Shown here piece by piece: positions 1 through 8,751 of a stretch of 64,000 bases of DNA (positions are counted from its first letter, which is position 1; each line of letters opens with the position of its first letter). Origin of the DNA: Pelotomaculum thermopropionicum SI (lineage in GTDB: Bacteria > Bacillota > Desulfotomaculia > Desulfotomaculales > Pelotomaculaceae); the NCBI GenBank assembly GCA_000010565.1, contig AP009389.1, positions 372,001 through 436,000 on the forward strand. Direction: 5' to 3'. The notes beneath the pieces were generated by a model that had not been told where the DNA came from, searched no databases, and worked only from the letters and a program-made list of their open reading frames with translations. The position numbers and the translations under genes are program-made.

Positions 1-438
1 GTCCTTGTCTTTTGGATCTTTGTCTTTTTGTTCCTTGTGTTTTTCGCTCTGGCAGATCAGCTCGTTAATTTTCTTTATGATCTTTTGATCCAACCGTTTC
101 CGGAAATGGACCATTAACGAGGGATCGAAGGGCGGTTCTATCTGGTATTTCTCCAGCCCGATGAAATACTGGAGATAGGGGTTTTCGGTGATCTGCTCCA
201 CCGTCTCCCTGTCGGTATATCCGCAACGTTCTTTGATGATCAAGGCGCCCAGGGCCATACGCAAGGGCTTTGCCACTGTACCGGTATTGGACGGGAAAAG
301 ATCGGCATATTCATTTTCGATCTGCTCCCAGGGTATTATCTTGGCCAGTTTCACCCAGCGGTTGTTGGCATCAAGTTTTCCTTCGAAGGGAAGTACGAAG
401 TCTTCAATAACCATCTGACCGGTGGGACGCCGGTACAT
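1..438 (-). CDS. Transposase, IS5/IS1182-type (N-terminal part, truncated by window edge)
   Basis: This encodes the first about 146 residues of a DDE transposase, nearly identical to the intact copy at 5819-7285. The visible part holds the N-terminal DUF772-type region (motifs VAKPLRMALGALIIKE, PPFDPSLMVHFRKRL). The ATG at 438 follows a GGAGG on the minus strand, so this start is preferred over an upstream in-frame TTG. The catalytic DDE residues lie in the part outside the window. Whether the gene is intact cannot be seen. Confidence 0.85.
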   Translation of the reverse strand, partial: MYRRPTGQMVIEDFVLPFEGKLDANNRWVKLAKIIPWEQIENEYADLFPSNTGTVAKPLRMALGALIIKERCGYTDRETVEQITENPYLQYFIGLEKYQIEPPFDPSLMVHFRKRLDQKIIKKINELICQSEKHKEQKDKDPKDKD

Positions 439-559
439 ATTATCAGCCTCCAAGTGCAAGCTTTTTACATGATTGAGCCTGTTTTCCTTGGAGAATAATT
501 CGACAAAAAGGCCCTTAATCCCTTGGTACTACTGGAATTTATGGCTATTCAGCAAGCCC
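1..559 (-). mobile_element. IS5/IS1182-type insertion sequence, copy A (cut by window start)
   Basis: This is the 5' part of an insertion sequence on the minus strand. Its outer end is the 12-bp terminal repeat TTCAGCAAGCCC at 548-559. The DNA matches, in inverted orientation, the left 559 bp of the complete copy at 5698-7324, with a few substitutions near position 1. The other end lies outside the window. The two inverted copies bracket the glycosyltransferase genes. Confidence 0.85.
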
Positions 560-613
560 TAATTACCATTCAAGCGTTAAAAGGCTTGTGGAAAAAAACG
601 TGCTGGTTAATTA

Positions 614-2160
614 CTCAACTTTCGCAGGGCGAAAGTTTGAGGCGACCCTTTAAGAACGAAGGCAAACAGGAAATAAAATTATTGACCAGTTCCTGCAAAG
701 CACCATCTGTTATTGCAAGAAATTTTCTCAACGTATTTTTGAGCATTGCCAAAAGCAATTGAAATGCCTCTGCAAAACTTATGTCCTGCAGTTCGTCACA
801 GCAAACATAAAATAGATCACCGAGAGTCCTCGGGTCCTTGCTTTCACGGTTTTCTAGAGCGAGCATGATGTAACGGCAGAAGACAATCGTGGTATGGGCC
901 ACCATAGAATCATATGTTCTTCCCTGGAATTCCCTGGCCAGGTTCAAAAAGGATTTGGTGGTTTTAAAGAACACCTCGATACTCCAGCGTTTTCCGTAAA
1001 TACGAATGATTTCTTCATCGGTCAGCTCTAGATCAGTTGAAAGCAATGCCAGCCATTTTTTAGACCGGTTCCGGTCCCGGATGAATACAATCCGTGCCGG
1101 TACCGGATTACCCTCTGAATCAATGCCGATTTGGACAAGAGCACTTGCCAGGATCTTGGCTTTACCAGGCTTTTTGAGAAGTTCTTTGTAAAGGGTATCA
1201 AGGGTCACCTTCTCCCCTTTATAGGTGTACAGAACTCTTTTCATTGATTTAAGCATGCATATCACATGGAGGAGATGCTGTTCACGAACCCTGCAGATAA
1301 TAGACGGGAAGGCAAACCAGCTATCGAAAAGAAGATACCTTGCCTGTACACCATATTCCCGGGCTTGACGCAAGAGATCAAACATTACTTCGGTAGACTT
1401 TTTGATGCTTTCCACCCTTCTTTTATAGCCAGTGGTACGCTTATCGATCCGTGGGTCAATTCCGCAAAGCCGGTTGCGTTCATTTTCTGAGCTGAGCAAG
1501 GAGAAAGCAACCGGCAGAAAAGTATTGCCGTCCGACCAGCCCAGGGTGAGCATCCTAAATCCACGGACATACTTGTTTTCAACATGGTCTTTTACCCTGG
1601 CCAGCAATTCAACAGCCTTGCTTCTGTTGCGGCTGTAGAGGGAATCGTCAAGAACAAGTACATTTTTCCAGTTGCGGGAGGTCAAAGGTTCAATGGTTTC
1701 ATTGATTACAGATGAACTCAGGATAAGCAAAAATTTTCGCCAGTTGTACCGGAACGAATTCAAAAAGCGATAAATTGCGTCTTTCTCTGGCCTTCCGGGT
1801 TCAGCTTCAGATTGTAATGTGCGATAAAGATTCTTGCCGTTAAAGACAAGCAGAAAAATGAACTTGAAAAGTTCAAGGCAGCTAAATCCCTTTTCCTTTT
1901 GAAAATTGGAGCGGCGTAATATTTTACCAATTTCGTGCCTGGATAAAAAATTATCCACACGAGAGTTAAACTGTTTTTCAATTTCATATTGTTCTGGTAA
2001 AATAGAGTTCATAAGGACACCCTTTCGTCTTGTTAGAATGGTCTTGCCAACTCTATTTTACCAAGACAAGGGTGTCTTTTGCTGTTTTTCTTCAAAAATT
2101 ATTGCAAAAAATCCAGTTATATCAAGGATTCGAGACTGTTATCTTTGTGAGAAAGTCGAG
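614..2160 (-). mobile_element. IS4-family insertion sequence with 7-bp target duplication
   Basis: The ends are imperfect inverted repeats: CTCAACTTTCGC at 614-625 and, read inward from 2160, CTCGACTTTCTC. The heptamer TTAATTA flanks both sides (607-613 and 2161-2167) and is taken as the target-site duplication; because TAATTA is palindromic, part of this match could be chance. The element is about 1.55 kb and carries one transposase gene. It sits 47 bp from the end of IS copy A. Confidence 0.75.
615..2012 (-). CDS. IS4-family DDE transposase
   Basis: This 465-residue transposase would cut and paste its own IS. Acidic catalytic residues are visible in VLVLDDSLYSR (about D122/D123) and YLLFDSWF (D230). 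The IS4 signature Y-2-R-3-E-6-K is intact at Y339, R342, E346 and K353. The length is normal for the family and there are no internal stops, so the gene may still be active. The TGA stop lies inside the terminal inverted repeat, one base from the end of the element. The gene is more AT-rich than the core genes of the window. Confidence 0.9.
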   Translation of the reverse strand: MNSILPEQYEIEKQFNSRVDNFLSRHEIGKILRRSNFQKEKGFSCLELFKFIFLLVFNGKNLYRTLQSEAEPGRPEKDAIYRFLNSFRYNWRKFLLILSSSVINETIEPLTSRNWKNVLVLDDSLYSRNRSKAVELLARVKDHVENKYVRGFRMLTLGWSDGNTFLPVAFSLLSSENERNRLCGIDPRIDKRTTGYKRRVESIKKSTEVMFDLLRQAREYGVQARYLLFDSWFAFPSIICRVREQHLLHVICMLKSMKRVLYTYKGEKVTLDTLYKELLKKPGKAKILASALVQIGIDSEGNPVPARIVFIRDRNRSKKWLALLSTDLELTDEEIIRIYGKRWSIEVFFKTTKSFLNLAREFQGRTYDSMVAHTTIVFCRYIMLALENRESKDPRTLGDLFYVCCDELQDISFAEAFQLLLAMLKNTLRKFLAITDGALQELVNNFISCLPSFLKGRLKLSPCES

Positions 2161-2167
2161 TTAATTA

Positions 2168-2633
2168 ATATTTAAAAGTGGATTAGGGCGTGGATTGGGG
2201 TTGACCTGAGTATACCATTATATCAACCAAAGATGGGACTGGTGCTTGGCTTTGGAGTCGGAGTGCAGTGCACCCTTGCCTCGCTTTAAGGAGGGCCTGC
2301 GAGACAGCATCGGCGGAAACGCTCGTTTCATCCTCTTTTTATAATTGCTTAAATAAGGGACTTATCGTCTTTCTGAAAGAGTGTCTGGCGCACGGGATAG
2401 CGGATCTGGACAACTATACTATCCTTACACTCTCAGATAAACTGAATGGGTTTAAGAACCTGATAGTACAGACGGATCTCCGAGCAACCTTGCTGGCAAA
2501 AAGCACAAGGATATCCTCCCTTGGCATAAATGGTAATATATAATAACCGCAAGAAAATATGTAAGGCAGTTCATGGGGGAATATTACAAAACAAACAACC
2601 GAGATATATAACAAACTCATTGGAGGGTGTCAA
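2168..2633. other. AT-rich intergenic stretch, no convincing gene
   Basis: This stretch separates the IS4 element from the glycosyltransferase gene. A 91-codon open frame at 2268-2543 and an opposing one at 2414-2620 lack ribosome-binding sites and recognisable motifs. No clear promoter or terminator was seen. Confidence 0.5.
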
Positions 2634-3797
2634 TTGAGAGTGGTTTTAGCAATGCCCTATTCAAACTCCCCCTTATGGGGAGTTCAGAATGTTGCTTATA
2701 ATTTGGTTCAGGGTTTCACTAGACTGTATAAAGAGCTTGAGCGAAATGACATTGAAATTACAGTATTGTCCAATGTAGGGAGGACTCTAAAACCCCAAGA
2801 GGTATTTTCTCAATGCCCTCAGCTAAGGATTGTATCTTACAGGCAACTACCACCAATCACATTTTTGGGAGATATCCATCAAACACTCTTAGCAAAGAAA
2901 TACTTTCACGCCACGTTATCATCAGCAGATATAGTTCACAGCCATGATGTCACATTCTCTTTACCGATTGCAAAAATGTTTAAAGATAAGCCCATCCTCC
3001 ACACCTGCCATGGCCTCTTTTGGAATGAAAAGGAATACCTAAACTCCTTATATCAACGATTTTCTTATAACACAATGACTATAAGAAGCAAATTACTTGC
3101 AAGGCTTAAAAATGTAAAATTTGTTGCGATTTCTAATTACGTTGCAGAGGAAATAAAGCGTGAGTTAAGGATTTTAGATGATCGAGTTCATATAAGCCAC
3201 AACCCGCTCTCTGAAGACTTCTTTAACATCGAGAAAAGAGAAATTCCTGGCCTTATATTCTATCCAGTTCGCTTAATTCCAAGAAAAAACCATTTACCAT
3301 TAATCGAAGCCTTAGGTATCTTAAAGAGAAAAGGTCCTTCCCATTTTACTCTTGCACTAGCAGGAGGAGTAGAGGATAGAGAGTATTTTAACAAAATCAT
3401 ACAATTGGTTAAAAAGTATGGCTTGGAGAATAACGTTACATTTTTAGGAAAACTCTCTAAAAAAGAAATTTTAGAGTACTATTCAAGAGCATCTATTGTG
3501 ATATTGACATCTCATGAAGAGACATTTTCACTTACAGTTGCCGAAGCGATGGCAACGGGCACGCCAGTGGTCGCCTCGCCCGTTGGAATAGTGCCCGAAA
3601 TCGTTACCGACTGGAAAACAGGATTTAATATAAATTCAAATGATCCAGAGGACATAGCAGATAAAATTGCTATATTACTCGATGATGATAATTTAAGAAA
3701 AAAAATGGGAGATAATGCCAAAATTGTTGCTAATGATTTCAAAAGCGAAAATATCGCTCAGAGTTTGATATCTCTATGGAAAAAGGTGATATATTGA
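2634..3797 (+). CDS. Glycosyltransferase, GT4 (group 1) family
   Basis: A 387-residue GT-B fold glycosyltransferase, probably adding a sugar from a nucleotide donor to a surface polysaccharide precursor at the cytoplasmic membrane face. The N-terminal acceptor domain begins with an opening strand and the WGVQNVAYNLVQGF helix. The C-terminal donor domain holds the GT4 E-x7-E region in SHEETFSLTVAEAMATG (about residues 295-310), followed by TPVVAS. The TTG start is supported by GGAGGG six bases upstream; no ATG lies nearby. It overlaps the next gene by four bases, suggesting an operon. The DNA is clearly AT-rich relative to the core genes, which fits horizontal acquisition. The acceptor and donor sugars cannot be told. 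Confidence 0.85.
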   Translation: MRVVLAMPYSNSPLWGVQNVAYNLVQGFTRLYKELERNDIEITVLSNVGRTLKPQEVFSQCPQLRIVSYRQLPPITFLGDIHQTLLAKKYFHATLSSADIVHSHDVTFSLPIAKMFKDKPILHTCHGLFWNEKEYLNSLYQRFSYNTMTIRSKLLARLKNVKFVAISNYVAEEIKRELRILDDRVHISHNPLSEDFFNIEKREIPGLIFYPVRLIPRKNHLPLIEALGILKRKGPSHFTLALAGGVEDREYFNKIIQLVKKYGLENNVTFLGKLSKKEILEYYSRASIVILTSHEETFSLTVAEAMATGTPVVASPVGIVPEIVTDWKTGFNINSNDPEDIADKIAILLDDDNLRKKMGDNAKIVANDFKSENIAQSLISLWKKVIY

Positions 3798-5575
3798 GTA
3801 GAACACGTCTTTTTATAGACTTAATAATCCTTTTGATATTAGGAAATATGTTTATGATATATGAATATACTCTTTTGCCTCTCAATTTATCATTTATTTA
3901 TTATTCACTGGTAGTGGCGATTTCGATCGTAATTGTGGATATATTAAGAATTTCATCCAAAGTGAAAAATACAACTCTAATGATGATGTGCATAGTGTTG
4001 TTTTACTTTTCTTTGAAGAGAGGTTTCATTTCAGTTCTCCCGGATCCATTAATTGGTAAACTTGATACTTACTGCATATACCAAGTGGCGAAGAGCATAA
4101 TCGATCTTTCTCACATTCAATCTATAGAATATTATACCGGTGCTGCTTCCGCGAACTCTACGATGCCAATTGCCCCAATATTCAGTGCAATTGCATCCAT
4201 AACAACAGGAATTAGTCTTCCGGTAATCCAAAAAAACATTGGCAGCATACTTAGTGGAATTTTATTGCCTGTAGTTCTATATTTGACATATAAGCCATTG
4301 CAATCTTTAACGGGTTTCGTGGAAGGAAAAATTGCTTGGGTTTTGCTTCTTTCGTCTCCGTGGTTGCTAGGATTTTTAACATGGGGTCACTATGCAGCAT
4401 ATAGCACTATTTTTGTTTCAATTTTGGTCTTCATTCTCTTAATTAAATACAACGAAATATGCGGCAAGTATAGCAATATGAATAACATGAGCCTTTCTCT
4501 ATTGTGGATAATTGTAAGTGTTGTATTGGCTTTCACTCACACATACATGGCAATTATTCTCTTATTTGTGTATTTAACGTGGCTGATTATTTTATACATA
4601 TACATGCGTTTTAGTGATTCGGGAAATGCGGTAATTTCGAATTTCGCCAATACTTTTTCAATTTATATGGTTTTTGTTTTGACACATTTGATTTGGATAT
4701 CTGCTCAATTTTATGGCTTTATTTTTATGATTAATTACATGATAGAAACATTAAAATTTGGAGCCCCTTCCAGGGGAATTCTGTATTACGGGACACCTCA
4801 AGCTTCGCCACTTGTTGCCATAGTTCTAAAATACCTTGGACTATTCTCTTTGCTGCTTCTTTCTGCAGTAGCCATTTTAATATGTGTGCTATATTATAAA
4901 AGAATTAAGCATGTGACTGTGCATCTTTTATTGTATTTAAGTTTTCTGATTATATCTGTTGTGGTGATTCTTCCGTACATTTTGGATCCTAAATACGGCA
5001 CAGATTTGTTTAACAGATTCTTCTATCTGTGGTATTTGGGTATTGCGCCCTTTATTGGGATATGTTATGTTAGATTCTATTCAGAGAGATCCGTAAAAAA
5101 AAGAATTCCTAAAATATTTTTCGAGATATGTATGATATTCGTGATAATATTAGGATTACTTTCTGCTACTACGCCCGATTTTCAAGATTGGGGTAGTCCG
5201 ATAGTTAGTGGCGAAGACATACGATTGAACTTGTCTGAATGGATTGCGGCAGGAGAGTTTTCAGATAACATTAATAGCGATACATGTTACGGGCTGAGAA
5301 TGGGGGTATTTACAATAGGACTTTTCAAAAGAATGAATTACATTCAAATTAGCCCTTCTGTGTCCAATCAAAACGCATTGGTACCTCCAGAACATTTTGA
5401 GAAAATTAATGAATATCTCAAGGAGAAGTATTGTTACTTAACAAAATCGATTGTAATGTATCCTGATATATCGAAATACATAATAGATAAAACATCATTC
5501 GAAAAAGGAACTAACAGATATGGTTCAAATATATTATATTCATGTGGGGACGTATTATTGTTATATTTCTATTGA
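3794..5575 (+). CDS. Polytopic membrane protein, possible GT-C-type or polysaccharide biosynthesis protein
   Basis: The protein has roughly 590 residues, with about 11-12 hydrophobic segments over the first 460 and a hydrophilic extracytoplasmic-looking C-terminus. The layout (early loop with charged residues after TM3-4, long membrane core, soluble tail) resembles GT-C glycosyltransferases and archaeal-type exopolysaccharide membrane proteins, but I recognise no diagnostic motif. The TTG at 3794 has AAGGTG six bases upstream and overlaps the previous stop (TTGA). An in-frame ATG at 3776 has no ribosome-binding site. The gene is strongly AT-rich. Coupling to the upstream glycosyltransferase points to glycan assembly or transfer. 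Confidence 0.6.
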   Translation: MSRTRLFIDLIILLILGNMFMIYEYTLLPLNLSFIYYSLVVAISIVIVDILRISSKVKNTTLMMMCIVLFYFSLKRGFISVLPDPLIGKLDTYCIYQVAKSIIDLSHIQSIEYYTGAASANSTMPIAPIFSAIASITTGISLPVIQKNIGSILSGILLPVVLYLTYKPLQSLTGFVEGKIAWVLLLSSPWLLGFLTWGHYAAYSTIFVSILVFILLIKYNEICGKYSNMNNMSLSLLWIIVSVVLAFTHTYMAIILLFVYLTWLIILYIYMRFSDSGNAVISNFANTFSIYMVFVLTHLIWISAQFYGFIFMINYMIETLKFGAPSRGILYYGTPQASPLVAIVLKYLGLFSLLLLSAVAILICVLYYKRIKHVTVHLLLYLSFLIISVVVILPYILDPKYGTDLFNRFFYLWYLGIAPFIGICYVRFYSERSVKKRIPKIFFEICMIFVIILGLLSATTPDFQDWGSPIVSGEDIRLNLSEWIAAGEFSDNINSDTCYGLRMGVFTIGLFKRMNYIQISPSVSNQNALVPPEHFEKINEYLKEKYCYLTKSIVMYPDISKYIIDKTSFEKGTNRYGSNILYSCGDVLLLYFY

Positions 5576-5697
5576 TAGAATAAATTGACGGCGAAAAATA
5601 ATCGTGAGATAATAACGCAAGTTACAGATTGACCTACAGAAAAGGTAGTCAAAATTTTTGGTTCTTAGCTATTTTAAGTGGGTACTCACACTAAATA

Positions 5698-7324
5698 GGG
5701 CTTGCTGAATAGCCATAAATTCCAGTAGTACCAAGGGATTAAGGGCCTTTTTGTCGAATTATTCTCCAAGGAAAACAGGCTCAATCATGTAAAAAGCTTG
5801 CACTTGGAGGCTGATAATATGTACCGGCGTCCCACCGGTCAGATGGTTATTGAAGACTTCGTACTTCCCTTCGAAGGAAAACTTGATGCCAACAACCGCT
5901 GGGTGAAACTGGCCAAGATAATACCCTGGGAGCAGATCGAAAATGAATATGCCGATCTTTTCCCGTCCAATACCGGTACAGTGGCAAAGCCCTTGAGAAT
6001 GGCCCTGGGCGCCTTGATCATCAAAGAACGTTGCGGATATACCGACAGGGAGACGGTGGAGCAGATCACCGAAAACCCCTATCTCCAGTATTTCATCGGG
6101 CTGGAGAAATACCAGATAGAACCGCCCTTCGATCCCTCGTTAATGGTCCATTTCCGGAAACGGTTGGATCAAAAGATCATAAAGAAAATTAACGAGCTGA
6201 TCTGCCAGAGCGAAAAACACAAGGACCCAAAAGACAAGGACCCAAAAGACAAAGACCCAGGCAATCCATCAGGCTCCGGTAATTTTGAAGTATGGAAGCC
6301 GGAAGTGAACAAGGGCAAGCTGCTGCTTGACGCTACCTGCGCCCCGGCAGACATCCGGTATCCCACTGACCTCTCCCTTCTCAATGAGGCCAGGGAAAAA
6401 ACGGAAAAGATGATCGACACCCTGTACAATCAGGAACTCGGACTGGCCAGGAAACCCCGTACCTACCGAAAGCGGGCGAGAAAAGACTACCTGAAGTTCG
6501 CCAGGCAGAGAAAACCGCATGTGAAGGCTATTCGTAAGGCTATCGGTAAACAACTGGGGTACCTTCGCAGAAACCTGGGCACAATCGATTTTCTTCTAAA
6601 GCGTGATGGCCATGGCAATTTGAGCGCCCGGCAGTCTAGAGAACTGGAAACCATTCGTATTCTCTACGCCCAGCAGCGGGAGATGTACCAGACAAGGACA
6701 CACCGTATCGATGATCGCATAGTCAGCATCTCTCAGCCCCACGTGCGTCCCATAGTAAGGGGCAAGGCCAGGGCGGAGACCGAGTTTGGGGCTAAAGTAG
6801 CCATTAGCATGGTTGATGGATACGCCTTCATCGATCACCTCAGCTGGGATTCCTTCAACGAAAGTCTTGGCTTAAAACAGGCGGTCGAAGACTACAAGAA
6901 ACGGTACGGTCACTATCCGGAAGCAGTCCTGGCCGACCAGTTATATCGTACCAGAGAAAACCTCTCTTTCTGCAGAAAACATGGCATCAGGCTGAGCGGG
7001 CCGCCGCTGGGCCGTCCGCCACTTGATAGCAGACGGGAGAAGCAATTCGCACACCAGGACATGAGGGAACGCAACGCTGTTGAAGGCGGCTTTGGCGTAT
7101 GCAAGCGCAGATACGGCTTGGCCAGGATCATGGCACGCCTCAAAGAGACAGCAGAGAGCGTCATTGCGCTGCAGTTCCTGGTAATGAACTTGGAACACCG
7201 GCTCCGGCTTCTTTTTTGCCATTTTATATGCGCCATCTTGAAGACTTATAAGGACCAAAATTACACTGTGTATGCGGTTATCTAAGAGCAGTTTGTGAAA
7301 TTGGAAAACTTGTTCAGCAAGCCC
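5698..7324 (+). mobile_element. IS5/IS1182-type insertion sequence, copy B (complete)
   Basis: A complete 1,627-bp element bounded by perfect 12-bp inverted repeats, GGGCTTGCTGAA (5698-5709) and TTCAGCAAGCCC (7313-7324). It carries one intact transposase gene and lies in opposite orientation to copy A at 1-559. No convincing target-site duplication was found at the flanks (CTAAATA on the left, GAATTTA on the right). Confidence 0.9.
5819..7285 (+). CDS. Transposase, IS5/IS1182-type
   Basis: A full-length transposase of 488 residues. Domains in order: N-terminal DUF772-type region (about 1-130); a charged lysine/aspartate-rich insertion made of short KDPKD repeats; then the DDE domain. Likely acidic catalytic positions are in LLLDATCAPADI, EAVLADQLYRT and RNAVEGGFGVCKRRYG. 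The ATG at 5819 has GGAGG eight bases upstream; a TTG 21 bases earlier is less likely. The KDPKD repeats differ between the two copies in the window. Whether the element still moves is unknown, but the frame is open. Confidence 0.9.
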   Translation: MYRRPTGQMVIEDFVLPFEGKLDANNRWVKLAKIIPWEQIENEYADLFPSNTGTVAKPLRMALGALIIKERCGYTDRETVEQITENPYLQYFIGLEKYQIEPPFDPSLMVHFRKRLDQKIIKKINELICQSEKHKDPKDKDPKDKDPGNPSGSGNFEVWKPEVNKGKLLLDATCAPADIRYPTDLSLLNEAREKTEKMIDTLYNQELGLARKPRTYRKRARKDYLKFARQRKPHVKAIRKAIGKQLGYLRRNLGTIDFLLKRDGHGNLSARQSRELETIRILYAQQREMYQTRTHRIDDRIVSISQPHVRPIVRGKARAETEFGAKVAISMVDGYAFIDHLSWDSFNESLGLKQAVEDYKKRYGHYPEAVLADQLYRTRENLSFCRKHGIRLSGPPLGRPPLDSRREKQFAHQDMRERNAVEGGFGVCKRRYGLARIMARLKETAESVIALQFLVMNLEHRLRLLFCHFICAILKTYKDQNYTVYAVI

Positions 7325-7626
7325 GAATTTAGCATCCTGAATTACAGAAATGATACCGCCGGGGCGACCGTATATCATTTTCACAAAGTCGAATAGGCCT
7401 GCTCCCAAAAGATCTATTGCATCACGAGCATAAACGTAGGACAATTACCATCGAAGATAGCTGGGAAATTGACGCGATGCAATACGTTATCTCAATACCC
7501 CGGAAGGCAAAAGAGACATAAAACGTCGCTGCCAACTGGGAAGAGTTAAAGTTCACTGAAATCATAATAAATAAAAAAGAACGGTTTTCTTGAGATTAAA
7601 TGATAGCTATAAAAAATATCAACAAT
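7325..7626. other. Intergenic stretch after IS copy B
   Basis: I see no gene here. Short frames such as one ending in PRKAKET near 7,520 lack starts and ribosome-binding sites and may be the remains of the gene interrupted by the IS. The last part is AT-rich and leads into the ribosome-binding site GAGGAGGG (7627-7634) of the aminotransferase. Confidence 0.4.
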
Positions 7627-7639
7627 GAGGAGGGCCAAC

Positions 7640-8734
7640 ATGATTCCAATAGCAAAACCTGTATTAGGCAATGAAGAAATTGAAGCAGTGGTGGAAGTCC
7701 TTCATTCCGGAAGGCTTGCCCAGGGAAGAAAAGTGGAGGAATTTGAAGAGGCTTTTGCTTCTTACATCGGTACAAGATATGCTGTAGCAGTAAACTCGGG
7801 GACGGCGGCGCTGCACCTGGCCCTCCTGGCCCACGGTATCGGTGAGGGTGATGAGGTCATCACTACCCCCTTTAGCTTTATCGCCACCGGCAATGCCATT
7901 TTATTCACGGGAGCAAAGCCGGTATTTGTGGACATAGATGAAAAGACCTTTAATCTCGACCCGGATAGGTTAGAAGAAAAAATTACCCCCCGGACAAAGG
8001 CCATTCTCCCTGTCCACCTTTATGGCCAGCCCTGCGTAATGGATAAAATTATGGACATTGCTGCGAAGCATAATCTTGCCGTCATCGAAGACGCCTGTCA
8101 GGCTCACGGGGCGAAATACAAAGGTCAGAAAGTAGGTTCTTTTGGGACAGGCTGCTTTTCTTTTTACCCTACTAAGAACATGATTACCGGTGAAGGCGGG
8201 ATGGTTACCACCAATAATAAAGAGATTGCCGAAAAGTTAAAGATGCTCAGAAACCACGGCCAAAAAGTAAGGTACTTCCATGAGATGCTGGGCTATAATC
8301 TCAGGATGACCGATCTTGCGGCAGCCATTGGCCTTTGCCAGCTAAAGAAACTGGAGGATTTTAACGCCAAAAGAAGGTCCAACGCCCAGGATTTAACCGA
8401 GGGACTACAGGACCTTAAGGGAATAATTACTCCTTATATTTTGTCTGAAGTAAAGCACGTGTTTCATCAATACACCATCAGGGTATCGGAGAAATTCGGT
8501 ATCTCCAGAGATACCCTGCGGGAAGAACTAATCCGCTTGGGGATAAATACAGAAATCTATTATCCCCTGCCTATTCACTGCCAGCCCTTTTATCGGCAGC
8601 TTGGCTACAAAGAACATCTTCCCCGGGCAGAAAAGGCGTCCCGGGAAGTGCTTTCGCTACCGGTTCACCCCGCCGTTAGTGGTACGGATATTCAGGATAT
8701 CTTGGACGCTTTCGGGAAGATTATATCGAAATAA
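7640..8734 (+). CDS. DegT/DnrJ/EryC1-family PLP-dependent sugar aminotransferase
   Basis: A 364-residue enzyme that would transfer an amino group, usually from glutamate, to a keto nucleotide sugar for surface glycan synthesis. The Schiff-base lysine is K179 in FYPTKNM; the PLP-contacting aspartate is D151 in EDACQAHG; substrate and PLP loops appear in VNSGTAALHLAL and LPVHLYGQP. The start is the ATG at 7640, placed just after GAGGAGGG; an upstream in-frame ATG at 7625 overlaps that ribosome-binding site. It lies 17 bp before the flippase gene and is probably co-transcribed with it. The nucleotide sugar substrate cannot be deduced. Confidence 0.92.
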   Translation: MIPIAKPVLGNEEIEAVVEVLHSGRLAQGRKVEEFEEAFASYIGTRYAVAVNSGTAALHLALLAHGIGEGDEVITTPFSFIATGNAILFTGAKPVFVDIDEKTFNLDPDRLEEKITPRTKAILPVHLYGQPCVMDKIMDIAAKHNLAVIEDACQAHGAKYKGQKVGSFGTGCFSFYPTKNMITGEGGMVTTNNKEIAEKLKMLRNHGQKVRYFHEMLGYNLRMTDLAAAIGLCQLKKLEDFNAKRRSNAQDLTEGLQDLKGIITPYILSEVKHVFHQYTIRVSEKFGISRDTLREELIRLGINTEIYYPLPIHCQPFYRQLGYKEHLPRAEKASREVLSLPVHPAVSGTDIQDILDAFGKIISK

Positions 8735-8751
8735 ACTAAAGGATTTGGGAT

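Noticed and set aside
2268-2543. 91-codon open frame upstream of the glycosyltransferase
   Set aside because: No ribosome-binding site, no recognisable motif, and an equally long frame opposes it on the minus strand at 2414-2620.
5690-7332. Target-site duplication of IS copy B
   Set aside because: Flanks CTAAATA and GAATTTA share only AT-richness; no exact direct repeat at the element ends.
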